From a virus, in IMG/VR virus record IMGVR_UViG_3300000385_000004, positions 1 through 52,089 of that record: a stretch of 52,089 bases of DNA, one strand, 5' to 3'. This document shows, in pieces, positions 7,806 to 18,476 of the stretch. The translations under genes were made by a program, and so were the position numbers. Position 1 is the stretch's first letter. The number at the start of each line of letters is the position of its first letter. The notes under the pieces are model-generated. The model was not told the origin of the DNA. It was given only the letters and a program-made list of their open reading frames with translations, and ran no database searches.

Positions 7806-10800
7806 TTAGCCTTTAGATTTTAATTGTTCAATTTCAGATTTTAATTCTTTAATAGCTTCAATAAGAAGAGGTATAAGCTTTTCATACTTAACTGTTAAAT
7901 AATCCTCTTCAACATGCTCTTCATAGCTAATTGGCGCTTTTGTTACAATTTCTGGTAAAATTGCTTGAACCTCTTGTGCACTGACACCTACTTGAAGTTC
8001 ATTTGTATAGCCAAGATTTTGAGCAGTTTCATTTGGAGTGTAGTAATATCCATTAAGTGAATTTACTTTATTTAATGCATTATTTATTGTACCTTTAAAA
8101 TCTTTCAGTCTTGCATCAGAATAGAAAGCTGTGATATCACCAGTTGCACGAATTTCACCACCTGTGGGAGCAGCCGTACCTACACCAAGACCAACTGTTT
8201 GGAATGTACCAGTTGTAACATCATTTGCATCTGCACGTACAAATTGAGTGCTGTTAAGACCATCAAGCAATTCAGAATCAGCAGCTTTCGCCGAAATCCC
8301 AAGGAATCTTGTGTCCAGATCTACTGTTCCAATAGAAGTGATGTGACCAAATCCATCAACAGTAATATCTTCTACTACTACTCCATTTCCAGCCCCGCCG
8401 TAGGATCCGCTTAATGTAGACGTATCAGAGTGCGAAACTGTAACAGTTTCATTAGATGCCTGATTAAGAGTAAATACACCACTTCCGGTTAATCCAGAAC
8501 CAGTTGCAATTGTAATAGATGCATCATTTGGAGTAGGAAGGTTACCTGAGTGGAATAGAGTTCTTTGTACACCACTGTTGTCTTCTACTGACCAATCATT
8601 CGCAGTATCATCCCACATAAGTGTTCTGTATACATTTGAATTATCATCATAGAAATTGATAATGGAATCACCACCACCATTTTGTCCTACTTGAACCAAT
8701 CCATTAACTGTAAGATTTCCGGTAATGGTATCACCAGATGCATTAACATATCTCGAATCAGATTCACTTGTAGTATAGAAATCAAGAGCTCTTGTTGTTG
8801 CAGCTGTTACGTGTCCAAATCCATCATAAGAAAGACTGCTAATAACATTCTTTCCAGATGTTGAAGTATCTGTAATTGACGAAGTGTCAGCATGTGCTAA
8901 AGTAATTGTCTCATTCGATGTTTGGTTGGTTGTAAAATTGCCACCAGTAACAAGACCACTTCCTGCACTAATAGTAATTGTAGCATTGCCGATAGTAGGT
9001 GGATTAGTAATGTCATTATAATTAATGTCGCCAGTTAAGGTCCCGGCGCTTACAGTTCCTGTTGTAGTAAATCCACCTGCAGTAATTGTTCCGTCAGCAT
9101 TTACGTTACCTGTACCGAGAATTTGGAAAACAGAATCACTACTGTTTGGTGTATCGGTTATATCAACGGATGTTCCGGTAGCATTTGCTCTAAATTCAGC
9201 AATAACATCAATTGATTCACCATCACCTGCAACAATTAGTGCAGGAGTATTGGTTCCGTCTTCAATGTTTTTAACAATCTTTGCAGCTGCGCTTCCTGCA
9301 GTGGTTGATTGTAGAATCGTCGTATTAGCAAAAGTTTTAAAACCGCTAATTGTTTGATTAGTTGTTTGTCTTACATAACGAGTATCAAGATTTGTTGAAC
9401 CAAGAGCTGTTATATGACCATATGTGTCAAGAGTAATGTCTTGAATTACATTACCATTTGAATTATTAACACTTGCTTGAGTAGACGTATCGGCATGTGA
9501 AACTGTCGCTGTTGCCCCAACACCTGATCCAGAAACGCTAATTCCTGCTCCCGCCGCAACTGTTTCAACATAATCCCCAGTAGTATCTGTGCCAAGTATA
9601 ATAGATCCACTATTAAGATTTGCATTAATAGTTATATTTTGTGATCCATCAAAGGTTGCAGAGCCAGTTAATGCTCCTCCAAGTGTAATCGATCTAGCAA
9701 ACTGAAGTTTTGAAGCAGTAGAAGCATTACCAGAAAGACTTCCAATAAATGAACTTGCTACAAGGCTTTGAGAACCAAGTGTCCAACGATCCGCCGTTTC
9801 ATCCCAAAGGAAGCTTACATTAGTAGATGTTCCTCGTTCTATTTCAAATCCAGCATTTTGTGAAGGTGTACCTGTTTCATCAGAATTTAAAAGAAGAATA
9901 TTGTCGCCAATATTTACTTCATTAGTGTTAATAGTTGTAGTTGTACCTTCGACGAGAAGATTGCCAGATACAACAACATCTTCACTTACTGTAACACTGT
10001 TGAAAGTAACATCTGATGTGGTTGCAACTGCTTGACCAATAGAAATTGTAGGTGTAGCACCTTCACCACTATTATTCGTAATTGTAACGCCAGTACCTTG
10101 TACTAAACTTTGAACATAGGCACCAGTTGTATCAGTACCGAGAACAACAGAGTTTGGTTGAATTGCTGTTAAAATAGAAATTGAACCATTGGCTAAATCT
10201 GTAAGTGTAGCACTCGAAGAACCAACTACATCACCACTAAGGGCAACACTTATAGTTGGATCAGGTTTATTGGCTACATTGGTCCAATCGAGAGTACCAA
10301 TAAAGTTGCCGGCATACACATTATCCCATTGAGCAGCACTACTACCAAGATCATAGGTAAGAGTTGCTTGTGGTAAAATATTAGAAATAACAGTGGCACC
10401 TGGCACAAGTTCGAACGTATCAGTAACCGAAAATACCTGAACATCAGATTCTGCAAGAGATAGCGTTACATTACTTGAAAAAGATGTATTTCCAAGAACA
10501 GTTAAATCACCTTGTACAACTAAATCAGATTGATTTAGTTGATCACCAACAACAGTTAAAGTGCTGTTAAGAGTTGCGTCTGAGTTTACAATAAGGTCAT
10601 CAGCACTATTTACACCTATTGTAAATGTATCAATATTTGCAGTAAATGTGTTAGCGGTGAATGTAGAATTAGCACCCACAATAAGATCAGTTGTAGCTAC
10701 GTTTGCATAAAGACCAGCAAATTTTGCATTACCATTTACAGTAACTCTTCCGCTATGTGTTGTATTAGCAGAAACGTTAAGTGTATTTGTTGTAATACTT

Positions 10801-12500
10801 GTTCCAGTACCTGTTATATTTGTATTTGTAGAATTGATTACAGTGTTTGTTGATGTAATGCTTACATTACCAATAGCTGTTAATGGTCCTGTAATACTAG
10901 TCGCACCAGTAATATCTGTTGCGGAGTTAATATCAACTGTTGCCCCATTAAATGTTGTATTTGATCCAACAGTCATAGAAGGACCAGTAATAGTCAAGGT
11001 ACTATTAAGATCCACTGTAGATCCGGTAACACTGGTATTAGCATTAACTACAAAGGAAGTACCATCAATTGTAGTACTTGCATTTACATCTAATAGTGAA
11101 CCAGTTACAGATGCAGATCCAATAATATCTGTATTAGATCCGGTGATTGTAGTATTAGCAGCAATTTCGAGTGTAGATCCGGTAACAGTTGTATTAGCTG
11201 CAACATCAAAATCAGTACCGGTAAACGATGCAGAACCAACTACTGTAGTTATGCCATTAATATTTACATTAGATGCATTTACAGTTGTATTAGCATTAAT
11301 TATTGCATTTGTGCCAGATGCTGTAACATCACCATTTAAGCCAATTGTAGAACCAATAATTGATGTATTGGCATTAACAGTAAGTGATGTGCCATCAACA
11401 GTTGTTGCATCTGAATTAATATCTAATAGTGAACCAGTTACAGATGCAGATCCAATAATATCAGTATTTGTTCCAGTAATTGTTGTATTACCAGTAAGAG
11501 CAATTGTAGATCCGTCAATTGTCGTATTTGCGTTAACATCAAGATTTGTGCCGGTAACTACGGTTGTTCCTGTTACAGTAGTGTGACCCACAATGTTAAC
11601 ATTCGAACCAGTAATTGTCGTATTTGCATTAACATCTACTGTTGTGCCGTTAACAGTTGTGTTTGCATTAATGGTAGAAGTTGTGCCACTAACAGTTGTA
11701 TTACCAGCAACATCGATCGCAGTACTATTAACATCAACAAAAGCAACATTTGCAATTGCTGTATTTGATATTAATGTAAGATCAGAAAGAGTGGCAACAA
11801 CAGCATCCGAAGTTACATCAATAGCTGTAGAATTTACAGAAACGGTGTTTGAATTAATAGTAATGTCTTGAGCCGTATGGGTAAATGTTGTACCATTAAA
11901 TGTCGCAGTAGTGTAATCTACATCTATTGCTGTTACGTTAGCTGTAAGTGCAGCTGCAGTGATTGTAGAATTAGCAGTAATATCAAGATCAGTTGTGTGG
12001 ATGTTAAGAATAGCGCCATCAACTGTTGAATTAGAAGATAGATTAAATGTATTTGCTGTAATATCAAATAATGCTGATGTTGTAGTAATATTACCAAATG
12101 TAGCTGCAAAGTTTTTAGTTGCCCCGCCATCCATTGTAACGTTAGAGGAAATTACTACATTATTTGCGTCGACGTTAAGTAAATTAGTATTGGCTTGTAC
12201 ATCAATAAGATTAGACTGCTGAAATACGGTATTTGTTGTGACTACAAGATTTGCCGGTGTGCTTACCGTTCCGCCACGAAGTGCATCAGTTGCAACAAGA
12301 GTATTAGCAGAAGAAAAGCCTTCAACATGAGTATTTCCTGTTACTGCAGCACCATTTGTAGTATTTGGCTGTGCAACAGGCCCAGCTGTAAGAACAACGG
12401 TTCCCATGTCATAAACAAGTTGATTGGTTTTGTTAATCCAACCGCTAAAAGAATCTGTGGTAATTTCTACATTAGCACCAAGATATGTTGTTTTTGCCAT
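7806..12500 (-). CDS. Giant tail fibre with C-terminal S74 intramolecular chaperone domain
   Basis: A 1564-residue protein. Residues about 90-650 are a long array of NTTVxGTxxxxxAN-like units rich in Asn, Thr, Val and Ile, expected to form a trimeric beta-helical shaft. The middle has fibre modules such as TTTINTNEVNIGDNILLLNS and several 'G.GSGL.GG..FT.NQ..NET' blocks. The C-terminus is a Peptidase_S74 chaperone: the self-cleavage site region YSDARLKDF carries the Ser-Asp dyad, followed by GVSAQEVQAILPEIV and a coiled-coil end. In S74 proteins this domain assembles the trimer and then cuts itself off. It starts ATG 12500, 8 bases after the preceding small gene. Confidence 0.85.
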   Translation of the reverse strand: MAKTTYLGANVEITTDSFSGWINKTNQLVYDMGTVVLTAGPVAQPNTTNGAAVTGNTHVEGFSSANTLVATDALRGGTVSTPANLVVTTNTVFQQSNLIDVQANTNLLNVDANNVVISSNVTMDGGATKNFAATFGNITTTSALFDITANTFNLSSNSTVDGAILNIHTTDLDITANSTITAAALTANVTAIDVDYTTATFNGTTFTHTAQDITINSNTVSVNSTAIDVTSDAVVATLSDLTLISNTAIANVAFVDVNSTAIDVAGNTTVSGTTSTINANTTVNGTTVDVNANTTITGSNVNIVGHTTVTGTTVVTGTNLDVNANTTIDGSTIALTGNTTITGTNTDIIGSASVTGSLLDINSDATTVDGTSLTVNANTSIIGSTIGLNGDVTASGTNAIINANTTVNASNVNINGITTVVGSASFTGTDFDVAANTTVTGSTLEIAANTTITGSNTDIIGSASVTGSLLDVNASTTIDGTSFVVNANTSVTGSTVDLNSTLTITGPSMTVGSNTTFNGATVDINSATDITGATSITGPLTAIGNVSITSTNTVINSTNTNITGTGTSITTNTLNVSANTTHSGRVTVNGNAKFAGLYANVATTDLIVGANSTFTANTFTANIDTFTIGVNSADDLIVNSDATLNSTLTVVGDQLNQSDLVVQGDLTVLGNTSFSSNVTLSLAESDVQVFSVTDTFELVPGATVISNILPQATLTYDLGSSAAQWDNVYAGNFIGTLDWTNVANKPDPTISVALSGDVVGSSSATLTDLANGSISILTAIQPNSVVLGTDTTGAYVQSLVQGTGVTITNNSGEGATPTISIGQAVATTSDVTFNSVTVSEDVVVSGNLLVEGTTTTINTNEVNIGDNILLLNSDETGTPSQNAGFEIERGTSTNVSFLWDETADRWTLGSQSLVASSFIGSLSGNASTASKLQFARSITLGGALTGSATFDGSQNITINANLNSGSIILGTDTTGDYVETVAAGAGISVSGSGVGATATVSHADTSTQASVNNSNGNVIQDITLDTYGHITALGSTNLDTRYVRQTTNQTISGFKTFANTTILQSTTAGSAAAKIVKNIEDGTNTPALIVAGDGESIDVIAEFRANATGTSVDITDTPNSSDSVFQILGTGNVNADGTITAGGFTTTGTVSAGTLTGDINYNDITNPPTIGNATITISAGSGLVTGGNFTTNQTSNETITLAHADTSSITDTSTSGKNVISSLSYDGFGHVTAATTRALDFYTTSESDSRYVNASGDTITGNLTVNGLVQVGQNGGGDSIINFYDDNSNVYRTLMWDDTANDWSVEDNSGVQRTLFHSGNLPTPNDASITIATGSGLTGSGVFTLNQASNETVTVSHSDTSTLSGSYGGAGNGVVVEDITVDGFGHITSIGTVDLDTRFLGISAKAADSELLDGLNSTQFVRADANDVTTGTFQTVGLGVGTAAPTGGEIRATGDITAFYSDARLKDFKGTINNALNKVNSLNGYYYTPNETAQNLGYTNELQVGVSAQEVQAILPEIVTKAPISYEEHVEEDYLTVKYEKLIPLLIEAIKELKSEIEQLKSKG
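11088..11462 (-). repeat. Long direct repeat in the giant fibre shaft
   Basis: A 42-bp sequence is identical at 11088-11129 and 11421-11462, 333 bases (111 codons) apart, encoding DIIGSASVTGSLLD. Shorter diverged relatives of the unit fill the interval. This marks recent in-frame duplication in the shaft. Confidence 0.8.
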
Positions 12501-12508
12501 CTTTTCTT

Positions 12509-12712
12509 TTACCTATTCGTAAGTTCTTTTAAAAGAGACTTAATCTCTTGCAAATCTTTTTTAATTTCATCGACTTCATTTTCTACCTTAGACAATCTAT
12601 CTTGCCTATTTTTTTCCATTTTGCGTCTTTGTAAGGCTCCAATATTATTATTTATTAGAGCCTTACTGTTAATATCTCTTGCAAAATTTTTATCTTCAGT
12701 TTGTACTTTCAT
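12509..12712 (-). CDS. Small coiled-coil protein between two large structural genes
   Basis: A 67-residue, highly charged protein. The start region (MKVQTEDKNFARDINSKALI) resembles short proteins next to fibre genes in marine T4-like phages. Residues 35-65 show heptads (LSKVENEVDEIKKDLQEIKS) predicting a coiled coil. It sits one base from the DUF4815-like gene and 8 bases before the giant fibre gene. Likely a virion or assembly factor; the exact role is unknown. Confidence 0.6.
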   Translation of the reverse strand: MKVQTEDKNFARDINSKALINNNIGALQRRKMEKNRQDRLSKVENEVDEIKKDLQEIKSLLKELTNR

Positions 12713-12713
12713 T

Positions 12714-15700
12714 TTATGTTAATGCTATAGATCTTATGTTTTTAATTCGCGGCACATTTTTATGACTTGTTGAAAGCATAACAATCTTAATAGCAAAAGA
12801 CTTGTAATTATCGTATATTGTTCCATCTGGAGAAATGTATCTAATTACATCATTGTTATCACTATTAAGTGCTGCTCCACCTCCTGCTACAAAATCACCA
12901 CTTGGTTGTGAAGGAATATAAAATTCAAATTCCCTATAGTCAAATCTATCTGATTCGGTTGAAAACAAATTAGTTTCATTTTTTAGAAGCAATTCTGTCC
13001 ATTCAATAGTATTGAAGTCACGAGGATCAACTAGATTTTTAAATCTAATGTATACTTTTATGTCAGTGGCCGGCGGTCTATATGCAGTCATATATAGACG
13101 AAGATCATCTGCATCAAACCCATCTCCTAAAATAATACGCTTACTTATATATTTACTTTCTGCAGGACCATTTTCTGTCCCATCTAGCTCAGTTACCGAA
13201 CCATCATCAACAATATTATTGATTTGATATCCATATGCCATAATTGAAGATATAGTATGATCAACAAATGGAGATGCATCTTTTGCAGTAAACGGTGAAG
13301 TGTTTTCAAGGTCAATATTAATGCTTAAAGATTTTCCTGACCCATCAACAATCTCATTAGATCTACTTTTAATAATAGTTGGATATTTTCTCAAGTAGTT
13401 GTTACTATTTGGAGACATATTAAAAGGTAATCCATCAGCATAAAGAGTTTCAGTATTTTCATCAATAAGTCTATCTGCTGAAATATTATAGTTTGTGTAA
13501 TCAAATGAAGTCACATAGAAATTTGTTTGAATATAACTAACTTTAAAATTATCAACGCTAACTATATCTGCAGTTGCTCCACTAGATTCACCCATAAGCA
13601 TGGTGTTAGCTTCAAAATAGTTTGCAGCAGTTATAGTTGTATTGGAAGTATCTAAATAGTTATACGTTCCAGATCTTGCGTTTGAGTTATCGATATATAT
13701 TTGTGATGGTGTATTTCTATCATAATACGTTACAGTACCAGATACTGTTTTAAAGAAAGTAGTATTTGTATTAGCATATTTAGGAGTTTCTTTTACAATA
13801 ATTTCTGTATTAGAAACAACTTGATCAACTGTAAGTACATCAATAATAGTCGAATTAGCGTAATAAGCAAACTTATCATTGTTATTGAATACTGAAAGAC
13901 CAGTACCGGTAATAGTTTTGCTATTAGTGCTAACTGAAACATTTCCATCAACATTTGCATTAACGACAAACATTTCTTCACCAACAATAAAGTCACCAGA
14001 AATATTATCTAACGTAAAGAATTCAGTATTTTTATTACTTAATTTCATTGCACCATTATCAGCAAATTCAGCTTTATAAAGCGTAAATTTAATATTTTCA
14101 TCCTGATAAGGAGTCCAGGCACTATCATTTGTAGATGTAAATAATGTACCGTCATGCGCATCTTGTGTTACAGCTGTTCCACTAATAGTATCACTTTCGC
14201 CGGATCGTGCAATCCAAATTCTATAATCTGGATCATTTGCATCAGGTTTTACGACAAAACAATACTCCACTTCAGCTTTAAGAGTAACTGGAGCTTTAAA
14301 CGTAAATGTAGTTGCAACTGAGCCATCGGCTGATACGTTTACTTCATTGGAATTTAAATGTACTTTCGAAAATGGTACAGTTCTACTAGTAGGGAATCCA
14401 TTTTCTGTCTCACGAATCTCAAATGTGACACCTCGCGTCGGAGATTTTTGATTAAAATAGACATCAGCCTTTGTTAACATTACTACAGTATCATCAGTAT
14501 GATTTAACTTAACAGTAAATGTTTGTGAAATAGGATCATCACCGCCACCGCCGTCGCCAGGTTCGAACCGCGCCTGTTCTTGTATGCCAGATGTCCTAGT
14601 TGGGGCTGCCACATTCGGCACAGGTTGAACCGGTGGTGGTGGTGGAACTGGAACAGATTGTCTTACAGTATTAACAACAGTTCTCGTACTTGTATTTGTT
14701 CTACTAGAACTAGCAATATTAAATTCAGGTGTACGTGTAGTAACATTGATTCCACGTTTATCTACTTCAAAGTTAAATCCACGATATGTTATACTCGTAG
14801 AAGAAGAAAACGCTTCTTCTGATGTAAGATCATCTACATCAATAATTTTTAAAACTCTATCACCAACATAAAATGTTTCTTCTGGAATTCTAAAAATTGC
14901 AAAAATATTACCACTTGCATCAGTTGTGATAGGAGTCCCATATGGACCAGACAATGTCATATCTACGATATTGCTATTCGTGAGTTCTCCTGGAGCAACA
15001 AATTCATTAATGTCTTGTTGGTCAAAGTAGAAATAATGACGAGTATTTGGCTTTAGTCCTGCGGCAAATATTCTTATAGGTCTTGCACGTAAGAAAGGCT
15101 GAAATCTAAAGTCAGTAATAAAATTACCAACTTCTTGACGTGTGCTATTGCCTTCCTCTACTATTAGCTCATCATTACGTATTGTTTGACTTGTTCTAGT
15201 TGTTTGTGAATTAGTCGTAACAATTTGATTGCCAACCCTTTGAGAAGTAGAGCTGGCTCCTATTGTAGATGTTCTTGTACTAACCACACGGCTTTGCACA
15301 AGAGGAACAAACTGTGAAAGTCTATTAGTAAATTCTGTAAATGGTGTTGTAAGATCTACATCTATATTTAATGCCGGCGCCTGATTTGTATCATATGCAC
15401 CATCATACTCAGGAAATATTTGAGCTTCGCCATTAAATTTATAAAAATCTGTAGTACAGCTTCTAAAGCTTGTGCTATAAACTTGATCAATAAATGGATC
15501 TTCAGCAATAATTTCTAAGGTTGCAGCCTCCCCATGATTAGTCACATTAGACCAAGATTCTGTAGAATATGGTACCATATCTAAAGCATGAAGCTTAAAT
15601 TTTGGCGTAATTTCTTTTACAACTGGATCGATGCCTGCGTTAAAATCATCATTTTTAACATCAGCCGTACTAAAGTCTTCAAAATTATCTACAAATATTC

Positions 15701-18461
15701 CATTTTTAAATCTATCATTACCACTTGCATCAGTAATTAATAGATCCTTTGCATTAATTTCTAACGCATTAAGGGCCGTATAGTACTCAATATTTTTAAC
15801 GCGACGATCGATTTTTCCAATATCTTCCATTGTGTATCTTTTGTTCTCTTTCTTAAGAACAGTGACACCTAAATCACTTCTATCAGCTCTATCTGCAATA
15901 ATTTTAGGAAGTGAAGGATAGACCGGAATATTAATTGTTGCCAAAACCATCCCTGTTGTAGGATTAGTCGGCGGCACAGGGTTTTCTGAAGGAGTACCTC
16001 TTAAAGATGAAAAGTTAGGTTCTTCATTAATGATAATAAGGTCTTTTCTAGCAAGATAATATTCATAATCTGTTTCAAATTGCTCATTAGGTGTACTAAT
16101 ATACAACTCATTAGTACCAAAATTTAATGTACTACTTGGATTGATAGTCGCGCTTCCTTCGGTAGATGAATAAGAAGCAGTATTTTGACAATAAGGTCTA
16201 AAGTCAATAGTATTTCTAAGATCAAAAAGCTGACCAGTTTCAGAGGTGTATCTTGGAATTTGCTCAGTAGTAATAGCAGCAGTATTTGCTGTATTAGCAT
16301 CATCAATTGGGTACGAATTAACAGTGAAGAATCCGTCACTAAATGAGCCTGATGTATTTTTTCTAAAGACTTTAGCCTTAACAAGAATCTTATCAGTACC
16401 ACTTAATATTAAAGAAGCTTTCTTTTTAATAGAAGAAAGACCATAGTGTGTATCTTTTTGGCCCGTATTAAAAGTAAAGCTTGTTTTTCTATCTGGATTA
16501 GACGTTGAATATGTCGATCCAACATAGATATTATCAATCTCATACACGTCTGGAAGACCAAGAGAATATTCACCAACTGCTGTATTTGAAACGTTGTTTG
16601 AGCAATCAATTTTTACATAAACTGCTTCAAGATCTTTACCAGCTGGTTGAGAAGCACTTTTCTTAACATTATAATAACCTATAACAGGAACACTTGATAC
16701 TGGAGAAGAAAGGCCAGTAATTGAAAGTGTTGTTGTAGAAGTAACAGTAACCGTAGCACTAGTTAAATCTACTGGCTTACCATCTTCATATGGAGATTGA
16801 TTAGCAGTAGTAATTAAAATAATATCTTTTTTCTGCGTATTATTAAGAGTCCCAGTATAAGGCCATTCGCCCTCAGAAAGGGTAATATTAATATTACCAC
16901 TAGTATCAATGTTAAGTGATTTATTAACAGTTCTAAAAATAAAATCAAGAACTTTACCTGAGGCGGGAACTGATTTAATACCATCTCTTCCTACAGGAAA
17001 TAAAGATCTAGCAAAAGATGGTTCAAAAATTTGATTGCTCACAAGATCTGCAACACCATCATCTCCTGATCCTGTTCCAGGATAGTAAATAGAAAGAACT
17101 TCAGAAAAACTTTTTCCAGTATTCATTTGAATATCAAAAATATAAGCTCTATATTGCGCATCTGCATTTCCTATCGTGCCATCTTCATATAGGAAAGATC
17201 TAATTTTAGCTTCACCTATTTTATTTCCAGTTGGAGTACCAGGAACGGTGCCACCGGTGGCAGCATTTTGAGCAGTATCATAAAGATCAATAGTAGCTGC
17301 AATATTAGGATCAAAATTACCTAAAAATTCATCAACAACAATATACTGACCAATATTTGTTGCAATTGATTGGTCTTCTTCTACTAGAAAATCAGTAGCC
17401 TTATCAATTTGTAAATCATATGTGTTAAGTAGTTCAATTCGTCTACCTTCAACATATGCTGTACCAGCACCTACTAACACATCTAATTTTTCTGTATTTG
17501 CTGTATTTTGAGCAACATTAATTGGAAAATTTTTAACAGTGTAGTTTCCGGACTCTTCACGAGTTCTTTTATTCATTACTTCCATTAGACCGGAATATTC
17601 GGTGCTTTTGTTTCTTCTTACTACAGAACCTTTAACGTATTCTTGGATTGCAAAGAATTTTTCATCTTTTTTAGCTTCAATAGAATTTTTTCTTACCAAA
17701 GTCGCAGTAAGTTTAAGTCTATCAGCCCCCGGCGCATTAAAGTTATTGAAACCATTAGCGTTATCAAGAAGAGATGTATCATTATTACTATTAATAATAC
17801 TTTCGTTTACATCAAAACCTACCACGATGCGATCAGGATAATTTGTATATTTTGAAACAATTTGAATTTGTTCTTCTACTCGAACAAAAAACCCTTTTTG
17901 ATAAATGATACCATCACCAACTCTAACACCATATGCAGCTCCTACTGAATTTGATTCAGTGGATCCTGCTGCCACAACCGTAGCAATAAGTTCATTCGTA
18001 GAAAAATTGCGAATTTCAATGTTTTCAGTATCAGAAAACTCTTTTTCGCCGCTATTTCCGCTAGTAAGATATTTAACAAATATCGTATTTAAGTCAGGTG
18101 ATTGTGTTTGTAGACCAGTTTCTACAATAACAATTTTAGCTTCAATTCCTGTAGTAACACCAACTGCTCGAGCATCTAAATATGTACTCATAGAAACTGG
18201 CTGACCATTAGTCTGTAGGTCAAGGATTTTAATATATCCTAAATCTGGCACCTCGACAAAATTGCACCCTTTAATAATTGTGCCTTCGCGAAGAATATTA
18301 TCCCCAAATCTTTCAATTTGATTTTGAAGAATTGTCTGTAACTGAGTAAGCTCTCGTGCTTGTACTGCCACCGATGGCTTGAAAAGAACTCTGTGAAAGT
18401 TCTTTTCTTCATTAAAGTCATCAAAATATGGGGATACGTTTAGGTCTGTGTCAACTGCCAT
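12714..18461 (-). CDS. Very large virion structural protein (DUF4815-like)
   Basis: A 1915-residue protein, the largest in the window. The N-terminus (SPYFDDFNEEKNFHRVLFKP, then VQARELTQLQTILQNQIERFG) is the recognisable opening of the DUF4815-type virion proteins of marine T4-like phages. A proline/glycine-rich linker (PVPPPPPVQPVPN) around residue 1290 separates it from a beta-rich second half that includes a carbohydrate-binding-like segment (RIWIARSGESDT). There is no lytic motif. It lies directly downstream of the gp8-like gene, where T4 has gp9-gp12, so a peripheral baseplate or fibre-connector role is plausible. Family assignment is by pattern. Confidence 0.75.
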   Translation of the reverse strand: MAVDTDLNVSPYFDDFNEEKNFHRVLFKPSVAVQARELTQLQTILQNQIERFGDNILREGTIIKGCNFVEVPDLGYIKILDLQTNGQPVSMSTYLDARAVGVTTGIEAKIVIVETGLQTQSPDLNTIFVKYLTSGNSGEKEFSDTENIEIRNFSTNELIATVVAAGSTESNSVGAAYGVRVGDGIIYQKGFFVRVEEQIQIVSKYTNYPDRIVVGFDVNESIINSNNDTSLLDNANGFNNFNAPGADRLKLTATLVRKNSIEAKKDEKFFAIQEYVKGSVVRRNKSTEYSGLMEVMNKRTREESGNYTVKNFPINVAQNTANTEKLDVLVGAGTAYVEGRRIELLNTYDLQIDKATDFLVEEDQSIATNIGQYIVVDEFLGNFDPNIAATIDLYDTAQNAATGGTVPGTPTGNKIGEAKIRSFLYEDGTIGNADAQYRAYIFDIQMNTGKSFSEVLSIYYPGTGSGDDGVADLVSNQIFEPSFARSLFPVGRDGIKSVPASGKVLDFIFRTVNKSLNIDTSGNINITLSEGEWPYTGTLNNTQKKDIILITTANQSPYEDGKPVDLTSATVTVTSTTTLSITGLSSPVSSVPVIGYYNVKKSASQPAGKDLEAVYVKIDCSNNVSNTAVGEYSLGLPDVYEIDNIYVGSTYSTSNPDRKTSFTFNTGQKDTHYGLSSIKKKASLILSGTDKILVKAKVFRKNTSGSFSDGFFTVNSYPIDDANTANTAAITTEQIPRYTSETGQLFDLRNTIDFRPYCQNTASYSSTEGSATINPSSTLNFGTNELYISTPNEQFETDYEYYLARKDLIIINEEPNFSSLRGTPSENPVPPTNPTTGMVLATINIPVYPSLPKIIADRADRSDLGVTVLKKENKRYTMEDIGKIDRRVKNIEYYTALNALEINAKDLLITDASGNDRFKNGIFVDNFEDFSTADVKNDDFNAGIDPVVKEITPKFKLHALDMVPYSTESWSNVTNHGEAATLEIIAEDPFIDQVYSTSFRSCTTDFYKFNGEAQIFPEYDGAYDTNQAPALNIDVDLTTPFTEFTNRLSQFVPLVQSRVVSTRTSTIGASSTSQRVGNQIVTTNSQTTRTSQTIRNDELIVEEGNSTRQEVGNFITDFRFQPFLRARPIRIFAAGLKPNTRHYFYFDQQDINEFVAPGELTNSNIVDMTLSGPYGTPITTDASGNIFAIFRIPEETFYVGDRVLKIIDVDDLTSEEAFSSSTSITYRGFNFEVDKRGINVTTRTPEFNIASSSRTNTSTRTVVNTVRQSVPVPPPPPVQPVPNVAAPTRTSGIQEQARFEPGDGGGGDDPISQTFTVKLNHTDDTVVMLTKADVYFNQKSPTRGVTFEIRETENGFPTSRTVPFSKVHLNSNEVNVSADGSVATTFTFKAPVTLKAEVEYCFVVKPDANDPDYRIWIARSGESDTISGTAVTQDAHDGTLFTSTNDSAWTPYQDENIKFTLYKAEFADNGAMKLSNKNTEFFTLDNISGDFIVGEEMFVVNANVDGNVSVSTNSKTITGTGLSVFNNNDKFAYYANSTIIDVLTVDQVVSNTEIIVKETPKYANTNTTFFKTVSGTVTYYDRNTPSQIYIDNSNARSGTYNYLDTSNTTITAANYFEANTMLMGESSGATADIVSVDNFKVSYIQTNFYVTSFDYTNYNISADRLIDENTETLYADGLPFNMSPNSNNYLRKYPTIIKSRSNEIVDGSGKSLSINIDLENTSPFTAKDASPFVDHTISSIMAYGYQINNIVDDGSVTELDGTENGPAESKYISKRIILGDGFDADDLRLYMTAYRPPATDIKVYIRFKNLVDPRDFNTIEWTELLLKNETNLFSTESDRFDYREFEFYIPSQPSGDFVAGGGAALNSDNNDVIRYISPDGTIYDNYKSFAIKIVMLSTSHKNVPRIKNIRSIALT

Positions 18462-18476
18462 TTGTTCTTCTTACCT

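Noticed and set aside
10834-11871. Long plus-strand open frames (250, 92 and 61 codons) opposite the giant fibre gene
   Set aside because: They are antisense shadows of the repetitive fibre coding sequence, with Val/Ile/Pro-rich biased composition and no ribosome-binding sites or domain matches.
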